A stretch of DNA of 64,000 bases from Mytilisepta virgata (taxonomy: Eukaryota; Mollusca; Bivalvia; Mytilida; Mytilidae), in NCBI GenBank assembly GCA_028015205.1, contig CM051508.1:11364001-11428000 (forward strand), read 5' to 3'. Shown here piece after piece: positions 23,201-33,443 of the stretch. A program made the position numbers and the translations under genes. Below the pieces are notes generated by a model that did not search any database, had not been told where the DNA came from, and saw only the letters and a list, made by a program, of their open reading frames with translations. Each line of letters begins with the position of its first letter. Positions within the stretch are counted from its first letter, which is position 1.

Positions 23201-26200
23201 CGACTATAATTAATGACATACATTATGGGATGAACATAAAAGTACATGCAACCCAACTTACCTTTACCTTACTGTGTTTGATTGAAGAGAATTTTGCTAA
23301 GTATATAGTTGAAGTATGCAATATATATGGATGCAATAACATGACAATAGAAGTTCTTTCAAAAAGTAGGTAGATTAATTACATACTGTAATGAATTTTT
23401 TTTCTTGTGGATTATTGTTAAAAGAATACAATACTAATATAATGTCTTCCATCTTTGGGAATGCACGAGTCTTCTATTGTGTATACGTGTGGTTTAAAGA
23501 TTTGGAAGATTTAAACAAAAATAGCGTTTCATAGTAAGCGAAAACCTACGATTTAACTGACAAAAACCCGACCTTTTAAAGAGTGGCGTGGGTTGTACCA
23601 GTGGCAGGGTACAGTCCATATATACAACTGTGGAATTAGTCAGTATTTTGGGCATATCAATTTTTTACCAATCAAGATTATCAGCCAATATCCTATATGT
23701 TTCAAAACATACTAAGCGTTTGAATGATTTTGATTTTGGGATAGTAATTAAGAATTAAACCATCTCACTTTGAGCGACTAAGTGTAAAAATGGCAAAAAG
23801 TTATACGGGTATCAATGCTTGATTTTTCGAACCTTTGAGATAATACACAATTTATAGAAATCCTATGATGAAGACTTCTAAATGTCATACAAAGCCATAT
23901 AAATTTTACCAATGCAATAGGAACAAGAGGCTCACCAGAGCCTGTATCGCTCACCTGGAGTCTGTTTTTCATTGGACAATTAATCAACTATTTGACCAAG
24001 TTTGTTGCAATTGGTTCAATTGTTCAGGGAAAATTTGTTGAAGATTTATTTTTCATAAGGTTTAATGTTAAAATATGTTCCCTGATGGTGGTAGTCCTGG
24101 CAGGAAGTTGACAAAATTGACCAGGAATAAGGGTGAACCTTAAATAAATGTAACAGAACCCGACCTCAAATTACACAAACCAATAACTCCTAAATAGAAT
24201 TTGGGATTCCCTTCAAAATTTCAGGGTAGGTAGATCTCAACATGGCAAACATTTTTCAATTTACATTTCACTTCTATCTCAAATAGTTTTGGAGATAAAT
24301 GCAAAAATGTTAAAATTTTAAAAATTTGACAAAAAAGGGCAATAACTCCTAAATGGGTTTTGGGATTTCCTTTAAAATTTCAGGGTATGTAGATCTCAAC
24401 ATGGCAAACATTTTTCAAATTTACATTTCACTTCTATCTCAAATAGTTTTGGAGATAAATGACGAAAAATGTTAAATTATGAAAATTTGACGAAAAAAGG
24501 ACAATAACTCCTAAATGGGTTTTGGAATTTCCTTCAAAATTTCAGGGTAGGTAGATCTTGTCATGCTGATCAAATTTACCCCATGTCAGATTTTCGATAT
24601 CTGTAACAGTTTTTGAGTTATTAGCAAAAAACAGCAATTTACCCCTATGTTCTATTTTTAGTAACAGCGGCCATGTTTTTCGACGAATCAAAAATCCCCA
24701 CATCAGTTATATGCAGGGTACCCTAAGCAACAATCTTACCAAGTTTCATATGATTTTGAATAGTAGTTTCAGAGAAGAAGATTTTTGAAATAATAACATA
24801 AAAAAAAAGCCAAAAATGTGAAAAAAGGGCAATAACTCCTAAATGGGTTTTGGAATTTCCTTCAAAATTTCAGGGTAGGTAGATCTTGTCATGCTGATCA
24901 ATTTTACCCCGTCAGATTTTCGATATCTGTAACGGTTTTTGAGTTATTAGCAAAAAACAGCAATTTACCCCTATGTTCTATTTATAGTAACGACAGCCAT
25001 GTTTTTCGACATTTCAAAAATTTTAAACGATAGAAATTTTCCAGATGCCCTAAAGAACAATTCTGCAAAGTTAGGTTGAAGTCGGTCCAGTAGTTTAGGA
25101 CGAGTTAACGTTTGAAAAAGTTTACAGACGACGACGACGACGACGACGACAGACGACGACGACGACGGACGCCAAGTGATGGCAATAGCTCACATGGCCT
25201 ATGGCCAGGTGAGCTAAAAAAAGTACTTTCGTTTTTTAAGAAAAAACCACCACCGAACCGAAAGTGCTGTTAATTATCCTTAATTGATGTGTGAATCGTC
25301 CAGGGGTGTGTTGTACACCTAGTTTTATTTCGATGTATGTTCATAAAAGTGATGAAATAAAATTGAAATTGACAAATTAAGGGTAAATACCTATTCTATT
25401 TAGGACAGATACTTGCCTGTGTTCTGCGTAAATAACATATACATTGTGTACATAATAAAACGTTAATCGTTATTAGATCACCCTGAAATGCCAACAAATC
25501 TTACAGTCAGCGTGCAACGTTATGGCCTTAAGGTAAAGTGGATTCCTGGATTTTACGGCGGATTTGATCAAGAGTTTTACATTGAATACCGAAGTATTCA
25601 TACATCTAACTGGACTTTAATCGGACCCGTTAATAACACAGAATTTCTCATTCAAGTGGTTGACCCATTGACAGACTACCAAGTACGAATATTTGCCAGA
25701 AACGAAGTCGGAGATAGTGAAACAACAAATATCACTGAAATAACAACTAGCAGGACATGTAAGTAATCATTCAATAATAAAGAATTTCTTGTTTTTTTAA
25801 TTTCTCAACAGGTTTGTTATATGAGAGGCCAAAAAGGTAACGTTTAAGGTAATTAAAACAGTAACTCTCTCTGGGGACGTACATTGAATAAATACACATT
25901 GTCTGAAAAATAACAATTCAAAGATACTAATAGATATAGGAAATTTATACTATGCTGTATACGGCGCATTTCAAGGAGTTACCTATCATCAGCACATTAG
26001 AACCGAAACATTTGGAAGACCAAAAACAAAACTTATGAACATATACCGTTTATCTGTACGAGCCCTAAAACTGCTCTAATGATTTATTCTTATTATTATA
26101 AGTGCTAGTCCATGATAAATATCATTATTTAGAAGCCAAAGAAATTTCACAAAAAATGTCGAAAAAAACGTAACAGGATTTTAGTATCAAAACCGGAAAT

Positions 26201-28593
26201 TGATGTTGTTACCTTTTCAATTATACATGCTATATGAAGCATTGTTTATAATTTTAGTGCTGCTTTATAAGCTTGTAATGGAAACGGTTGTATTATAAAG
26301 CTCTTGTATTCTTTGACTAACTCATTAACCACTCTTTCAGCTTTCATGCAGATGACAGGCTCCGTGTTGGAATGGTCGCCGTTAATTGCCCTTCTCGTTT
26401 TGGTTAATACTATGGTCATTACAACGCTACTGGTGAAGATAAAACGTAGGCAAACTTTTTTTCAAGGTGATAGAATATATGGAATAAAATGTCAAGAATA
26501 CAATTTAACATTTAAACATTAAAGCATAAAAGGGAAAAAATATCAATGTTAACAAGACAAAAATATCTGCTTTCATCAAATTTAAACCTAATAAGGAGCA
26601 CATTTAGGATTAGTGTGGAGCCATAATGCTCTCCTAAATGAATAAAGAGAAGTTCAACATACTTAGTTGCAAATATCTCGATTGTCACCAGGTTTACATG
26701 TATGATAATACCATTTTTCATTTTATTTATAGGCAGTTGTTTACGTCAAACCACCAGGTATGTCATATCTTATAAATGTAAGAATGAAATTACAATATTT
26801 ATCATCCATCGATATTAAATATGATTAATGTTAAGATCATTATTTTTCAACAATAACAACTGGCCTTGAATAGTTTGATGCTTATTGTCAACAGGGAAAA
26901 AGTCAAGAAACTATTTAGTAAAAATTTCACCGCAGCATTTTATTCCGGAGCATTTGTTTTATTGCTTGGTAACAACAGAAGCCAATAATTCTGAAAGATT
27001 AATTCAGTGGGCAACAAATGGAAGTGTCCGAAGAGGAAGATAAAAACTTTGTATCGTCCTCCCAGCCATTTAGGAAGCGTGTTTTATATTACTAATTTTT
27101 GGGGAAAACAGTTGAATTGTTAAACTTTGAAAGAGATATATCACCTATGAATAGTGAATCATAAATATCCACAGTTTCCAGAATTCCAAACTAATAATTC
27201 AAACCTTCCAAAATATAATCATTAATTATAAATTTTCCTTAATGTGACACTAATTTAGTCTATACTATTGACTTTGACCAGATTTTTAATACTGAACTTA
27301 TTTGGCCTTTCAATGTCTGGTCATGCTCTCATGACTACGAATCTCTCTAAAATCCCTTGTTTTAGGCCAAAATAAGAATAAAATTCTGCTTCCGGTAGCA
27401 CGCTAAAAAAACACCGGTAGAGATGCCATGATAAAATTTTTGTTCAAAACATTGGGATTGTTCCTGCTTTATATATGTTTTAAAAACACTAAGTTCGGAA
27501 TATGACAAAACCTCTTTTGTAAAACTATTATCGCCAGTTTTTAAAGCTGTATCTTTGATATAGCAGTTCGTTTTTTCTTTTGACATGAATCAAACACGGC
27601 ATTATTTATGTGATAATTCCTGAATGGACAGTTTTAATAATGTTTCTTTCTTTTCTTTTTACCTTCTACAAGTGAACAAGAAGAATCTGAAGGTGATTTT
27701 CAAGGTACATTTAATATTGATAAAAATAAAATTAAAAAAAAATTAAAAAAAATTTATTTTGACAAAAACAGCAAAGTGGCAAATACAATTTTCATTTTAA
27801 AAAGTAATAATTACAATAATTTAAACATGCTATATAAAAAAGAAAGGAGTGACAATACTTTCAAAATTGTATTATACCACTGTAAATTCAGCCAGAAGCA
27901 TAGATATTTAAGGATACAAATATTTTTGTCAATTGAACACAATTAAAAGTAATAAGTGAATATCTAGGTACCTACTGCTGCCATAAATTTTGGATTTTCA
28001 AAGAGAAGAACCAAACGCATTTGAGTCATTCTGTCTTCCTAGATTTTAGAACTTACCAAAAATTGTGTCTTATTTTTTTATTTCAGGTGAATCTGTCGAT
28101 AACAGATTGTATCTTTCTGCAAATGGAGTTCACAGGCAAGAAGAACCGGGACCTTCTTATCAACTACACAGCTTTAGTTTTTTTCAATCACTGAACACTT
28201 CATATAATGAAGGTATTTTGTAAAACAATAAAATCTATATAATTGTGTTCAAGTAGTTTAGATAATGCCAAAAGCAAATGAGCAGCCAAACACATTATTT
28301 TAGAATACATCTTCTTGGTTATGGTCAAAGTAAGATAAATCCTTTATAAAAAAATTATAGAACTGGCATTTGAACTCATTTATGGGCTCATTGCTATGTT
28401 TTGTTTTAGATGCAGTGTTTGTATTTGTGGTCTTAAACTGAATGTGATTAAATGAAAGCCTTTGAAAGCTTATAAGTTAGAAAACTCTCTTATTTAATGT
28501 TTCATAGGTGATGCCGTTGAAAACCAGTTGTATATGGACCATTATGCAGCTCATTCTACTGCCAATAGTGTACCAGATGCAGGCATACAGTAG
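17230..28593 (+). CDS. Ig/FN3 type I membrane receptor, copy 2, short tail without ITIM (intact)
   Basis: Twelve exons: 17230-17281, 18387-18713, 19808-20089, 20987-21247, 22374-22670, 23042-23365, 25477-25758, 26341-26445, 26733-26757, 27673-27704, 28087-28212, 28508-28593. The sum is 2199 nt, an intact 732-codon frame. Domain order equals copy 1: signal peptide, five Ig-like domains, FN3, transmembrane helix, tail. Exons 4, 5, 6, 8, 10 and 11 have exactly the copy 1 lengths (261, 297, 324, 105, 32, 126), so this is a tandem gene duplication. The tail keeps two N-x-x-Y motifs (V-D-N-R-L-Y and V-E-N-Q-L-Y) but stops at 28591 before any ITIM-like exon. It is likely a surface recognition or adhesion receptor, possibly immune; the ligand is unknown. 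Confidence 0.9.
18387..18713 (+). CDS. Copy 2 exon 2: N-terminal V-like Ig domain
   Basis: 109 codons. I-V-L-R-C-T-A, R-A-W-R-G-P-N, K-Y-D-L-K-I-F-N-F and D-E-G-T-Y-E-C-Q mark the B, C, E and F strands. It is 18 codons shorter than copy 1, largely at the cysteine-rich start. The outermost domain is the most diverged of the set, consistent with it carrying the binding face. Confidence 0.88.
19154..19368. mobile_element. MITE with ~25-bp terminal inverted repeats and TA flanks, in intron 2 of copy 2
   Basis: The two ends, beginning TACTGTAAATTC, are inverted repeats over about 25 bp with three mismatches. The 215-bp body has no coding capacity. The outer TA on each side fits a Tc1/mariner-type TA target-site duplication. 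Confidence 0.8.
19570..19745 (+). repeat. Dispersed repeat family C, copy 1
   Basis: GGTTTCAACATTTTACGG, ACTGATGAGTCGTAAATTGA and CTTGTGCATCAAAATTAGTA match 34630-34790 (GGTTTTCAACATTTTATAGG, ACCGATGAGTTGCAAATCGA, CTTGTGCATCAAAATTGGTA). Non-coding. Confidence 0.65.
19808..20089 (+). CDS. Copy 2 exon 3: second Ig domain
   Basis: 94 codons, in frame throughout: G-E-A-G-K-N-L-T-L-T-C-T, I-R-W-S-R-N-G, H-N-A-S-L-T-C-S-A. This is the intact reference against which the 1-bp loss in copy 1 exon 3 is seen. Confidence 0.9.
20987..21247 (+). CDS. Copy 2 exon 4: third Ig domain with extra cysteine pair
   Basis: 87 codons: K-I-C-C-D-I, H-W-M-R-N, S-S-T-C-L-T-F, D-T-G-N-Y-T-C-L-A-E-N. The C-C pair and the added cysteine are as in copy 1. 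The donor is the less usual GTTAGT. Confidence 0.9.
21325..21490 (-). repeat. Dispersed repeat family B, - copy in intron 4 of copy 2
   Basis: Reverse complement of the repeat at 16993-17155; together they form an inverted pair about 4.3 kb apart flanking the first four exons of receptor copy 2. Confidence 0.7.
22374..22670 (+). CDS. Copy 2 exon 5: fourth Ig domain
   Basis: 99 codons: V-L-T-C-V-A-S-G-V-P, K-W-E-H-Q-S-E-F-G-G-H-I-R-Y, D-N-G-I-Y-I-C-N-V-S-N. Closest in sequence to copy 1 of all the Ig domains, by eye. Confidence 0.9.
23042..23365 (+). CDS. Copy 2 exon 6: fifth, degenerate Ig-like domain
   Basis: 108 codons: I-G-Q-Y-G-Q-D-Q-N-I-T-L-H-V-Y, L-T-F-T-L-L-C-L-I-E-E-N-F, Y-I-V-E-V-C-N-I-Y-G-C. 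No B-strand cysteine, as in copy 1. The donor GTAGGT (23366) keeps phase 1. Confidence 0.85.
23929..25220 (+). mobile_element. Long non-coding dispersed element in intron 6 of copy 2
   Basis: It opens with GAGGCTCACCAGAGCC...GCTCACCTGG and ends GGCCTATGGCCAGGTGAGCT, so the termini contain inverted GCTCACCTGG/CCAGGTGAGC. Inside, a unit starting CAATAACTCCTAAATGGGTT recurs at 24181, 24340, 24502 and 24830 (about 160-bp period), followed by a GAC triplet run (25127-25170). No open frame of note. A relative in opposite orientation is at 60333-61022. I recall such elements as common in bivalve genomes; superfamily not identified. Confidence 0.7.
25127..25170 (+). repeat. (GAC)n triplet run
   Basis: Interrupted GAC/ACG triplet microsatellite near the 3' end of the long element at 23929-25220. 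Confidence 0.85.
25477..25758 (+). CDS. Copy 2 exon 7: fibronectin type III domain
   Basis: 94 codons: L-K-V-K-W-I-P-G-F-Y-G-G-F, F-Y-I-E-Y-R-S, N-W-T-L-I-G-P, Y-Q-V-R-I-F-A-R-N-E-V-G-D-S. Four codons longer than copy 1 at its 3' end. Nephrin-type FN3 by its W-x-P-G-F-x-G-G motif. Confidence 0.9.
25906..26038 (+). repeat. Dispersed repeat family A, copy 2
   Basis: Matches 447-597 and includes the AGGAGTTACCTATCATCAGC and TTTGGAAGACCAAAAACAAA boxes. Lies in intron 7 of receptor copy 2. Confidence 0.75.
26341..26445 (+). CDS. Copy 2 exon 8: transmembrane segment
   Basis: 105 nt. Hydrophobic run P-L-I-A-L-L-V-L-V-N-T-M-V-I-T-T-L-L-V followed by K-I-K-R. One asparagine sits inside the helix, absent from copy 1. 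Confidence 0.88.
26733..26757 (+). CDS. Copy 2 exon 9: 25-nt microexon
   Basis: Acceptor TTATTTATAG, donor GTATGT, phase 1 to 2; encodes S-C-L-R-Q-T-T, aligned to D-K-C-K-S-L-H-S-S of copy 1 through the cysteine. Confidence 0.7.
27673..27704 (+). CDS. Copy 2 exon 10: 32-nt acidic microexon
   Basis: E-Q-E-E-S-E-G-D-F-Q, phase 2 to 1, donor GTACAT. Same length and phase as copy 1 exon 10. Confidence 0.72.
28087..28212 (+). CDS. Copy 2 exon 11: tail module with N-x-x-Y motif
   Basis: 126 nt. G-E-S-V-D-N-R-L-Y-L-S-A opens the exon, then a serine/proline-rich stretch with Q-E-E-P-G-P-S-Y. V-D-N-R-L-Y fits the PTB consensus. Confidence 0.85.
28508..28593 (+). CDS. Copy 2 exon 12: last tail exon with N-x-x-Y motif and stop
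   Basis: D-A-V-E-N-Q-L-Y-M-D-H ... N-S-V-P-D-A-G-I-Q then TAG (28591-28593). It aligns to copy 1 exon 12 (P-V-E-N-Q-L-Y ... E-S-V-P-N) and stops where copy 1 continues towards its ITIM exon. AATAAA at 28867-28872 is a candidate polyadenylation signal. Confidence 0.85.
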
Positions 28594-28749
28594 CAACTAG
28601 TGCAAAACCAAAGGTGCCATCTAAATCTGAAGAAATAGCACGTGTACACAGATTTACGCAGAATATTTGAGATTTCTTCCAATCATGGTGTATATATAAT
28701 CTTTTAACATTAAAAAAATACTATATATCCTGTATATTATATATAGAAA

Positions 28750-29285
28750 TGAAAGAACTCTTGTGAGCACGCTCACATACCCCACGCCCGCATATTGTCA
28801 CTGGGCAAACAAAATATCACCAAATTCCTAAGTTCAAAGACTCATAAGTCCTACAAAAGTCAACTGAATAAAAAAAAATTCAGCATGTCCTTATTAACTA
28901 CAAAGTCGCTTCAAATTTGTTGTGTTGTTTCAAAGGTGTTGCGCTGATAAACTGTTGCAGTAGTATATTTAGTCCAAATTCTTAGTTTAAAGGGGCATGC
29001 CTCATACAAAAACCATTGAATCATTATTTCCAGTCGGCATGTACATCTACATAGCATGTCCTTATGAACTACAAAGTTTCATGAATTCTGTTGTGTGGTT
29101 ATGTCCTTATTAACTACAAAGTTTCATGAAATTCTGGTGTGATGTTTCAGAGTAGTTGCGCTCACAAACTGTTGCAGTAGTATATTATGGTCAAAATTCT
29201 AAGTTCAAAGAGAAGAATTTAAAAAAAAATATGCTGTCGATATGCATATCTACATAGTTTGTCCTTATTAACTACGATTTTTCAT
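28750..29285 (+). repeat. Tandemly repeated ~217-bp unit, about two copies
   Basis: TTGCGCT...AAACTGTTGCAGTAGTATATT occurs at 28938 and 29155 (217 bp apart); TGTCCTTATTAACTACAAAG and CTAAGTTCAAAG recur in the same order. The start holds TGTGAGCACGCTCACA, nearly palindromic. Non-coding; lies just after receptor copy 2. Confidence 0.7.
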
Positions 29286-29572
29286 GAGGTGTCGAACTAA
29301 TGAAATATCGGAGCACAAAGAAGTCTAAATGATGAGTGTCGGACTGATTAGAGATGTCGGATGAACGAAGAGTCGTGTGAATGCATTGTCGGAGTAATAA
29401 CTGTCGGATCAATGGTTGTCAAAATAATTGTCGGATCAAATCACTGTCGGAATAATTTCTATCAGATCAGTGTGCGTCGGATTAATAACTGGCGGACAAA
29501 TGCAGTGTCGGAAAAATGGTTAATCAGTGCATTATCGGACTAATGCTTGTCGGACCATCGTGACGTCACGAA
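29285..29572 (+). repeat. Degenerate ~16-bp minisatellite, unit like TGTCGGATTAATG
   Basis: About 17 units carrying GTCGGA or one-base variants, each followed by an ANTAATG-like half, spaced 13-19 bp. The open frame across part of it is a by-product of the repeat. Confidence 0.75.
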
Positions 29573-30900
29573 TTTGATAAGTATTACGACGAAGAGTAAT
29601 ACAGATTGCAATATAAATTGCTATTTTTCTTGTCATGTCACATATGATTTAAATTAAATGTGGGATGAATGAAATTGTTAATTTATTTTTAATATTGATA
29701 CCTTGACTATATTGATGGAGTATGAACATTTTAATTCCTTTATTGTCATTACTTCATGTTATTTTACTGTAGCATCAGAGTATTTATGGATCCATCGTTA
29801 CATTAAACCTCAAATTTTAAACTGCAAGATATAACCATTTCAACGATACTTCAAGACAACTTTGAAATGAGGAGATCATTTTGGATCACTAATTTTTGTA
29901 TAAGTTGTGGGAAATTCTTTTCAAAGTTTACTGGAAACCTCTTATTGCAAACATCGTATTATTATTTTCACATCTGTTTCTTACATATATTTATTGGTTC
30001 TATTTCAACTGTAATGAGCAATATAAGAAGATTCTCCAACGTAAGGAACATTTCCTTGAGGGTTCAGGTTTAAGTCTTTATAACATTTTAAAAACAACTT
30101 CCATGCCACAAATTTCATAGCATAAGTAGATGAGGAGTTTGATGAACAGATTCAAGTGGACCTATTACTTTGTTTTCGAGTTCATCGATCTGAAAAAACA
30201 CTATTTATTTATCTGAAAATGTGAAGTCGTGTAAGGATTCCTTGTGTTGTTTATTTACCAAACATCAACAAGAACATTGAACTAATCCGTATACAAAACG
30301 CATATTGTTTGTCTTTCCACTTTACGACAAAGAAAAGCTTCTCCTGTAAAGCGCTCATATACAAGGAATACAATTCTCTGTGTCATCGTATTGTTTTTAA
30401 TACATATTTGTTCGACAAAGTGTATGTTATTTATGATTGTGCATGAACGTAATTCGTAGTTATTCCCTTACAACATCAGCAACTTCTAGCGTGTGTGCAT
30501 GCGCACGAAATAAAGTCAAGTGCTTGGAATCCCCATTCCCGTATTCACTTATTAAAAAGCGCGGATTGTTTAGTAATAAAGTATCATTCAGTCAAGTGTT
30601 CACTTTCGAATATTATAATCATATAACATTAGTTTTTTTATGCATGATCAAACTGAAATGAAATTATGTCATTTATATGAAATATATATACTAAAAATGT
30701 TTCCTCGGAATGCATTTAATATCCGTTAAATGAAGTAAATGACGAATAACGACTAGACGAAAGATTTTTCAGCGTGCTTATTTTTACAGAAAACGTGTCT
30801 TATTCTTGAATATTGTAATGATTAATTCACATTCAACTGACAATTGAAGATCTGTAAATAAAATAACAAAATTGTTGTAAAAATCGTCGATTTTTTAATG
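29573..30900. other. Intergenic, nothing recognised
   Basis: Short open frames at 29867-30120 and 30437-30661 have no domain signature or splice support. Confidence 0.5.
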
Positions 30901-31170
30901 TGTAATCTCCGTTAAATGCACAGAATATTTTTGCAGAAGAGATGAAAGGTTAACGTTTATGGCCGCCGCTGCGAATTATCAACATGGAATTCGGCAATAA
31001 AACGGCTTTTCAGAATATCGTTTAATTTTTCGCCAAAACATATTGATGTTGATCGTGTAATCTCCGTTAAATGTGTTCTCCGTTGAAAACAGTCACAACT
31101 CCGCAAAAAATCGCGCGTTGCCAAGGCAAATGTGTTCTTCCGGGAAAAGAGAAAAGCCTGTGTCTTATAC
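30901..31170 (+). promoter_or_regulatory. CpG-bearing segment with repeated TAATCTCCGTTAAATG, possible promoter
   Basis: TGTAATCTCCGTTAAATG occurs at 30901-30918 and 31056-31073, with partial copies at 30721 and 31076. The stretch between holds CG-rich pieces (GGCCGCCGCTGCG, CAAAAAATCGCGCG) that stand out from the AT-rich surroundings. It lies directly upstream of the putative first coding exon at 31209. Promoter function is inference. Confidence 0.35.
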
Positions 31171-32353
31171 TGTATGAAGAGAAATAACTCAATTAACTAA
31201 ACTAATTAATGATGACAGGTAAGAAAATATTTAACAAAGAGTTGCACAGGGGTTACAATTTCTATTGTGTTCTGACCAGGATTATCGTCGTAAAATATAT
31301 ATCACTGCATTTACGCAAAACCCCTCAACAGATCTATCTCGGACCCAATGTCTTTCACACATTGATAAGCGGAATTCTTAATTAAGGTAGTTGAAATGCC
31401 CGAACAAATATCAATAAATTTGTAAAAATGCATGACATTGTCTTCAGTTTTGTCATTTTTTACTATATGACTGTATGAAATTCAGACGAATGAGGATTAT
31501 TCCGACTGCTGGTCAATGATCCTCTACCACAAAGACAATGTCCGTAAAACTTGCCTCTTTTTACCTGATGCTTTTCGCATTATACTTTCTTTAGATTATG
31601 CATAAAATACTATAAGGTATTGCAAAATGCCGTGATGATTAATTACATGCATTTTCCCGTCGCGTCCGTTATGCAATCCTTTCACCACCTTTGCCACATC
31701 AAAAATGTGTCTATGTGGCCAAAACCACCTTCAATGTCTATTCACCGTATATTATAAAAATGAATTCCTTTATACACCATCTTTGAATTTTTCAACTTCA
31801 GCAACTAATAGGAAAGTCATAAATGTTCTGATCCTGTTTTTTTTTAACAAAATATTTTTTTAAACCAAAACAAAGATTGTACATTTGCACGCGGAAAAAA
31901 GTCGTATACACTGTAGCCCTCTCTCTTCCCATGATGTTTATTGGTCCGACTCGTATTTGGTGTTGTAATCATTTGAGGCTAATTAAACAGAAAAAATAAA
32001 TAAAAAAATAATATAAAATAATCAAATAAAAAAAAATAAGAAAAAAAACCTCTATATTAAAAAAAAAAGAAACATGATGGTCAAATATACCCTGTTTCTA
32101 TTTCTTTGTTTTGTACCTACGATGAAACATCGAGGGATGAATAAATAAACCTTTTGTTTGTCTTTTGTTAACCGGACCGTCAATTACATATACGTAACAT
32201 GATAAGGTTACATGTAACACTTAATGTCACATTGATATCGACCTAACACTTTGTCATGGGCTTGTTATAGGACTTTTGGACGTTGCAATAAAATTATGAC
32301 ATGCTATATACTTGTACCAGAATCTTGAACTTTTGCATCCTTTTTCAAATCAG

Positions 32354-32554
32354 TAATAAAAATAGAAAAGGAAGAAAATACTGACAGTTACTTACAGAAA
32401 GAGAGATATCGTGAATTGCATTCATATATTCAAAGTAAATATTTTGGGAAAAGGGACCTAGAGCGGAGGCGAAAGAAAAACCGACAAAGAATGAAACAGT
32501 ATAGGGATAGAAAGACTGAAGCATATAAAAGTCCTACTTTGGAGAAGAGTAAAG
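32354..32554 (+). CDS. Basic coiled-coil-like exon of the element-derived gene
   Basis: 201 nt, phase 1-1, acceptor AAATCAG and donor GTATGT. The reading continues in frame from the ATG mini-exon at 31209. It is densely charged, about one third K/R, and may bind nucleic acid. Confidence 0.5.
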
Positions 32555-33083
32555 GTATGTTATCGTCAATTTGATGAAGCTACTCCTATATCCGAGCTGA
32601 GACATTGATTTTTCGAAACATCAAGGAATATGCAGGAAATTCCAATTTCATAATGTTCTCACAAGAGAGGTAAAATCCATTGAAGATCCCCATCTGGTGA
32701 AATCAAGAGCTAAAAGATGGTTTCTGTCCCGAGTAGAGTATTCGGAATACGGCGGAAGTCGTTGAGAACTGAGTCAAAGAAAATACAAAGGACTTTGCGT
32801 GAAAGGTTGCCATCATTACAGGAAAAAATAAATGTATCGGTGATGGATTTTTTTAACAGGGGTGATAACTCTTCAATCATGCCAGGAAAGGCAGATGAAG
32901 TTCAGTCTTCCTAATTCAATCAGTGTCTTGTTAGTTTGCACTCAGTTGTTGTATATTACAAAGTTGAAGGAAATTTACACCACAAGAATTTCATTTTTAT
33001 TTCGAGCAATTTGAGCATAATGCTGCATTTGTTTTTTTCGGTAATGAAACGATTAATTCCGTTTCTCACAAACATAGACCTGG

Positions 33084-33443
33084 ATGCGGAATGTGTACAT
33101 TGAAAGTCAAACTTCACAATATCGAAACAAACATATATTCTCCGTTATCAAAATGCACAAAACTCTTTTCAGTGTCAACTGTACTTGGGATAATGTTGAA
33201 GCCGGTCACGGCAAGGGCCCGTGTGATGGCATTGGAGGAACTGTTAAAAGATCTATTGATTTGGCTATTAAACAAAAGGAAGTGAACATTCAAAGCGCGG
33301 TCGATTTTTATTCATGGGCTACCGGTAGCAGTTTAGCCGTCACATTCAAATATATATCAAAAGAAGATATCTATCGATATTCAATTATACTAAATGAAGA
33401 TGTTGCAAAAAACTGCAAACATGTGAAAGGGACATCTCAGTAA
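33084..33443 (+). pseudogene. HGKG...DGIGG domain fragment
   Basis: Open for 119 codons. G-H-G-K-G-P-C-D-G-I-G-G-T-V-K-R at its centre is the strongest conserved-looking block; then Q-S-A-V-D-F-Y-S-W and V-K-G-T. In an overlapping frame just upstream, P-G-C-G-M-C may be the shifted remnant of a cysteine-rich block. The continuation after the stop at 33441 is in another frame. Confidence 0.5.

Noticed and set aside
29361..29543. 60-codon open frame
   Set aside because: Produced by the GTCGGA minisatellite; peptide has no regular repeat because unit length is not a multiple of three.
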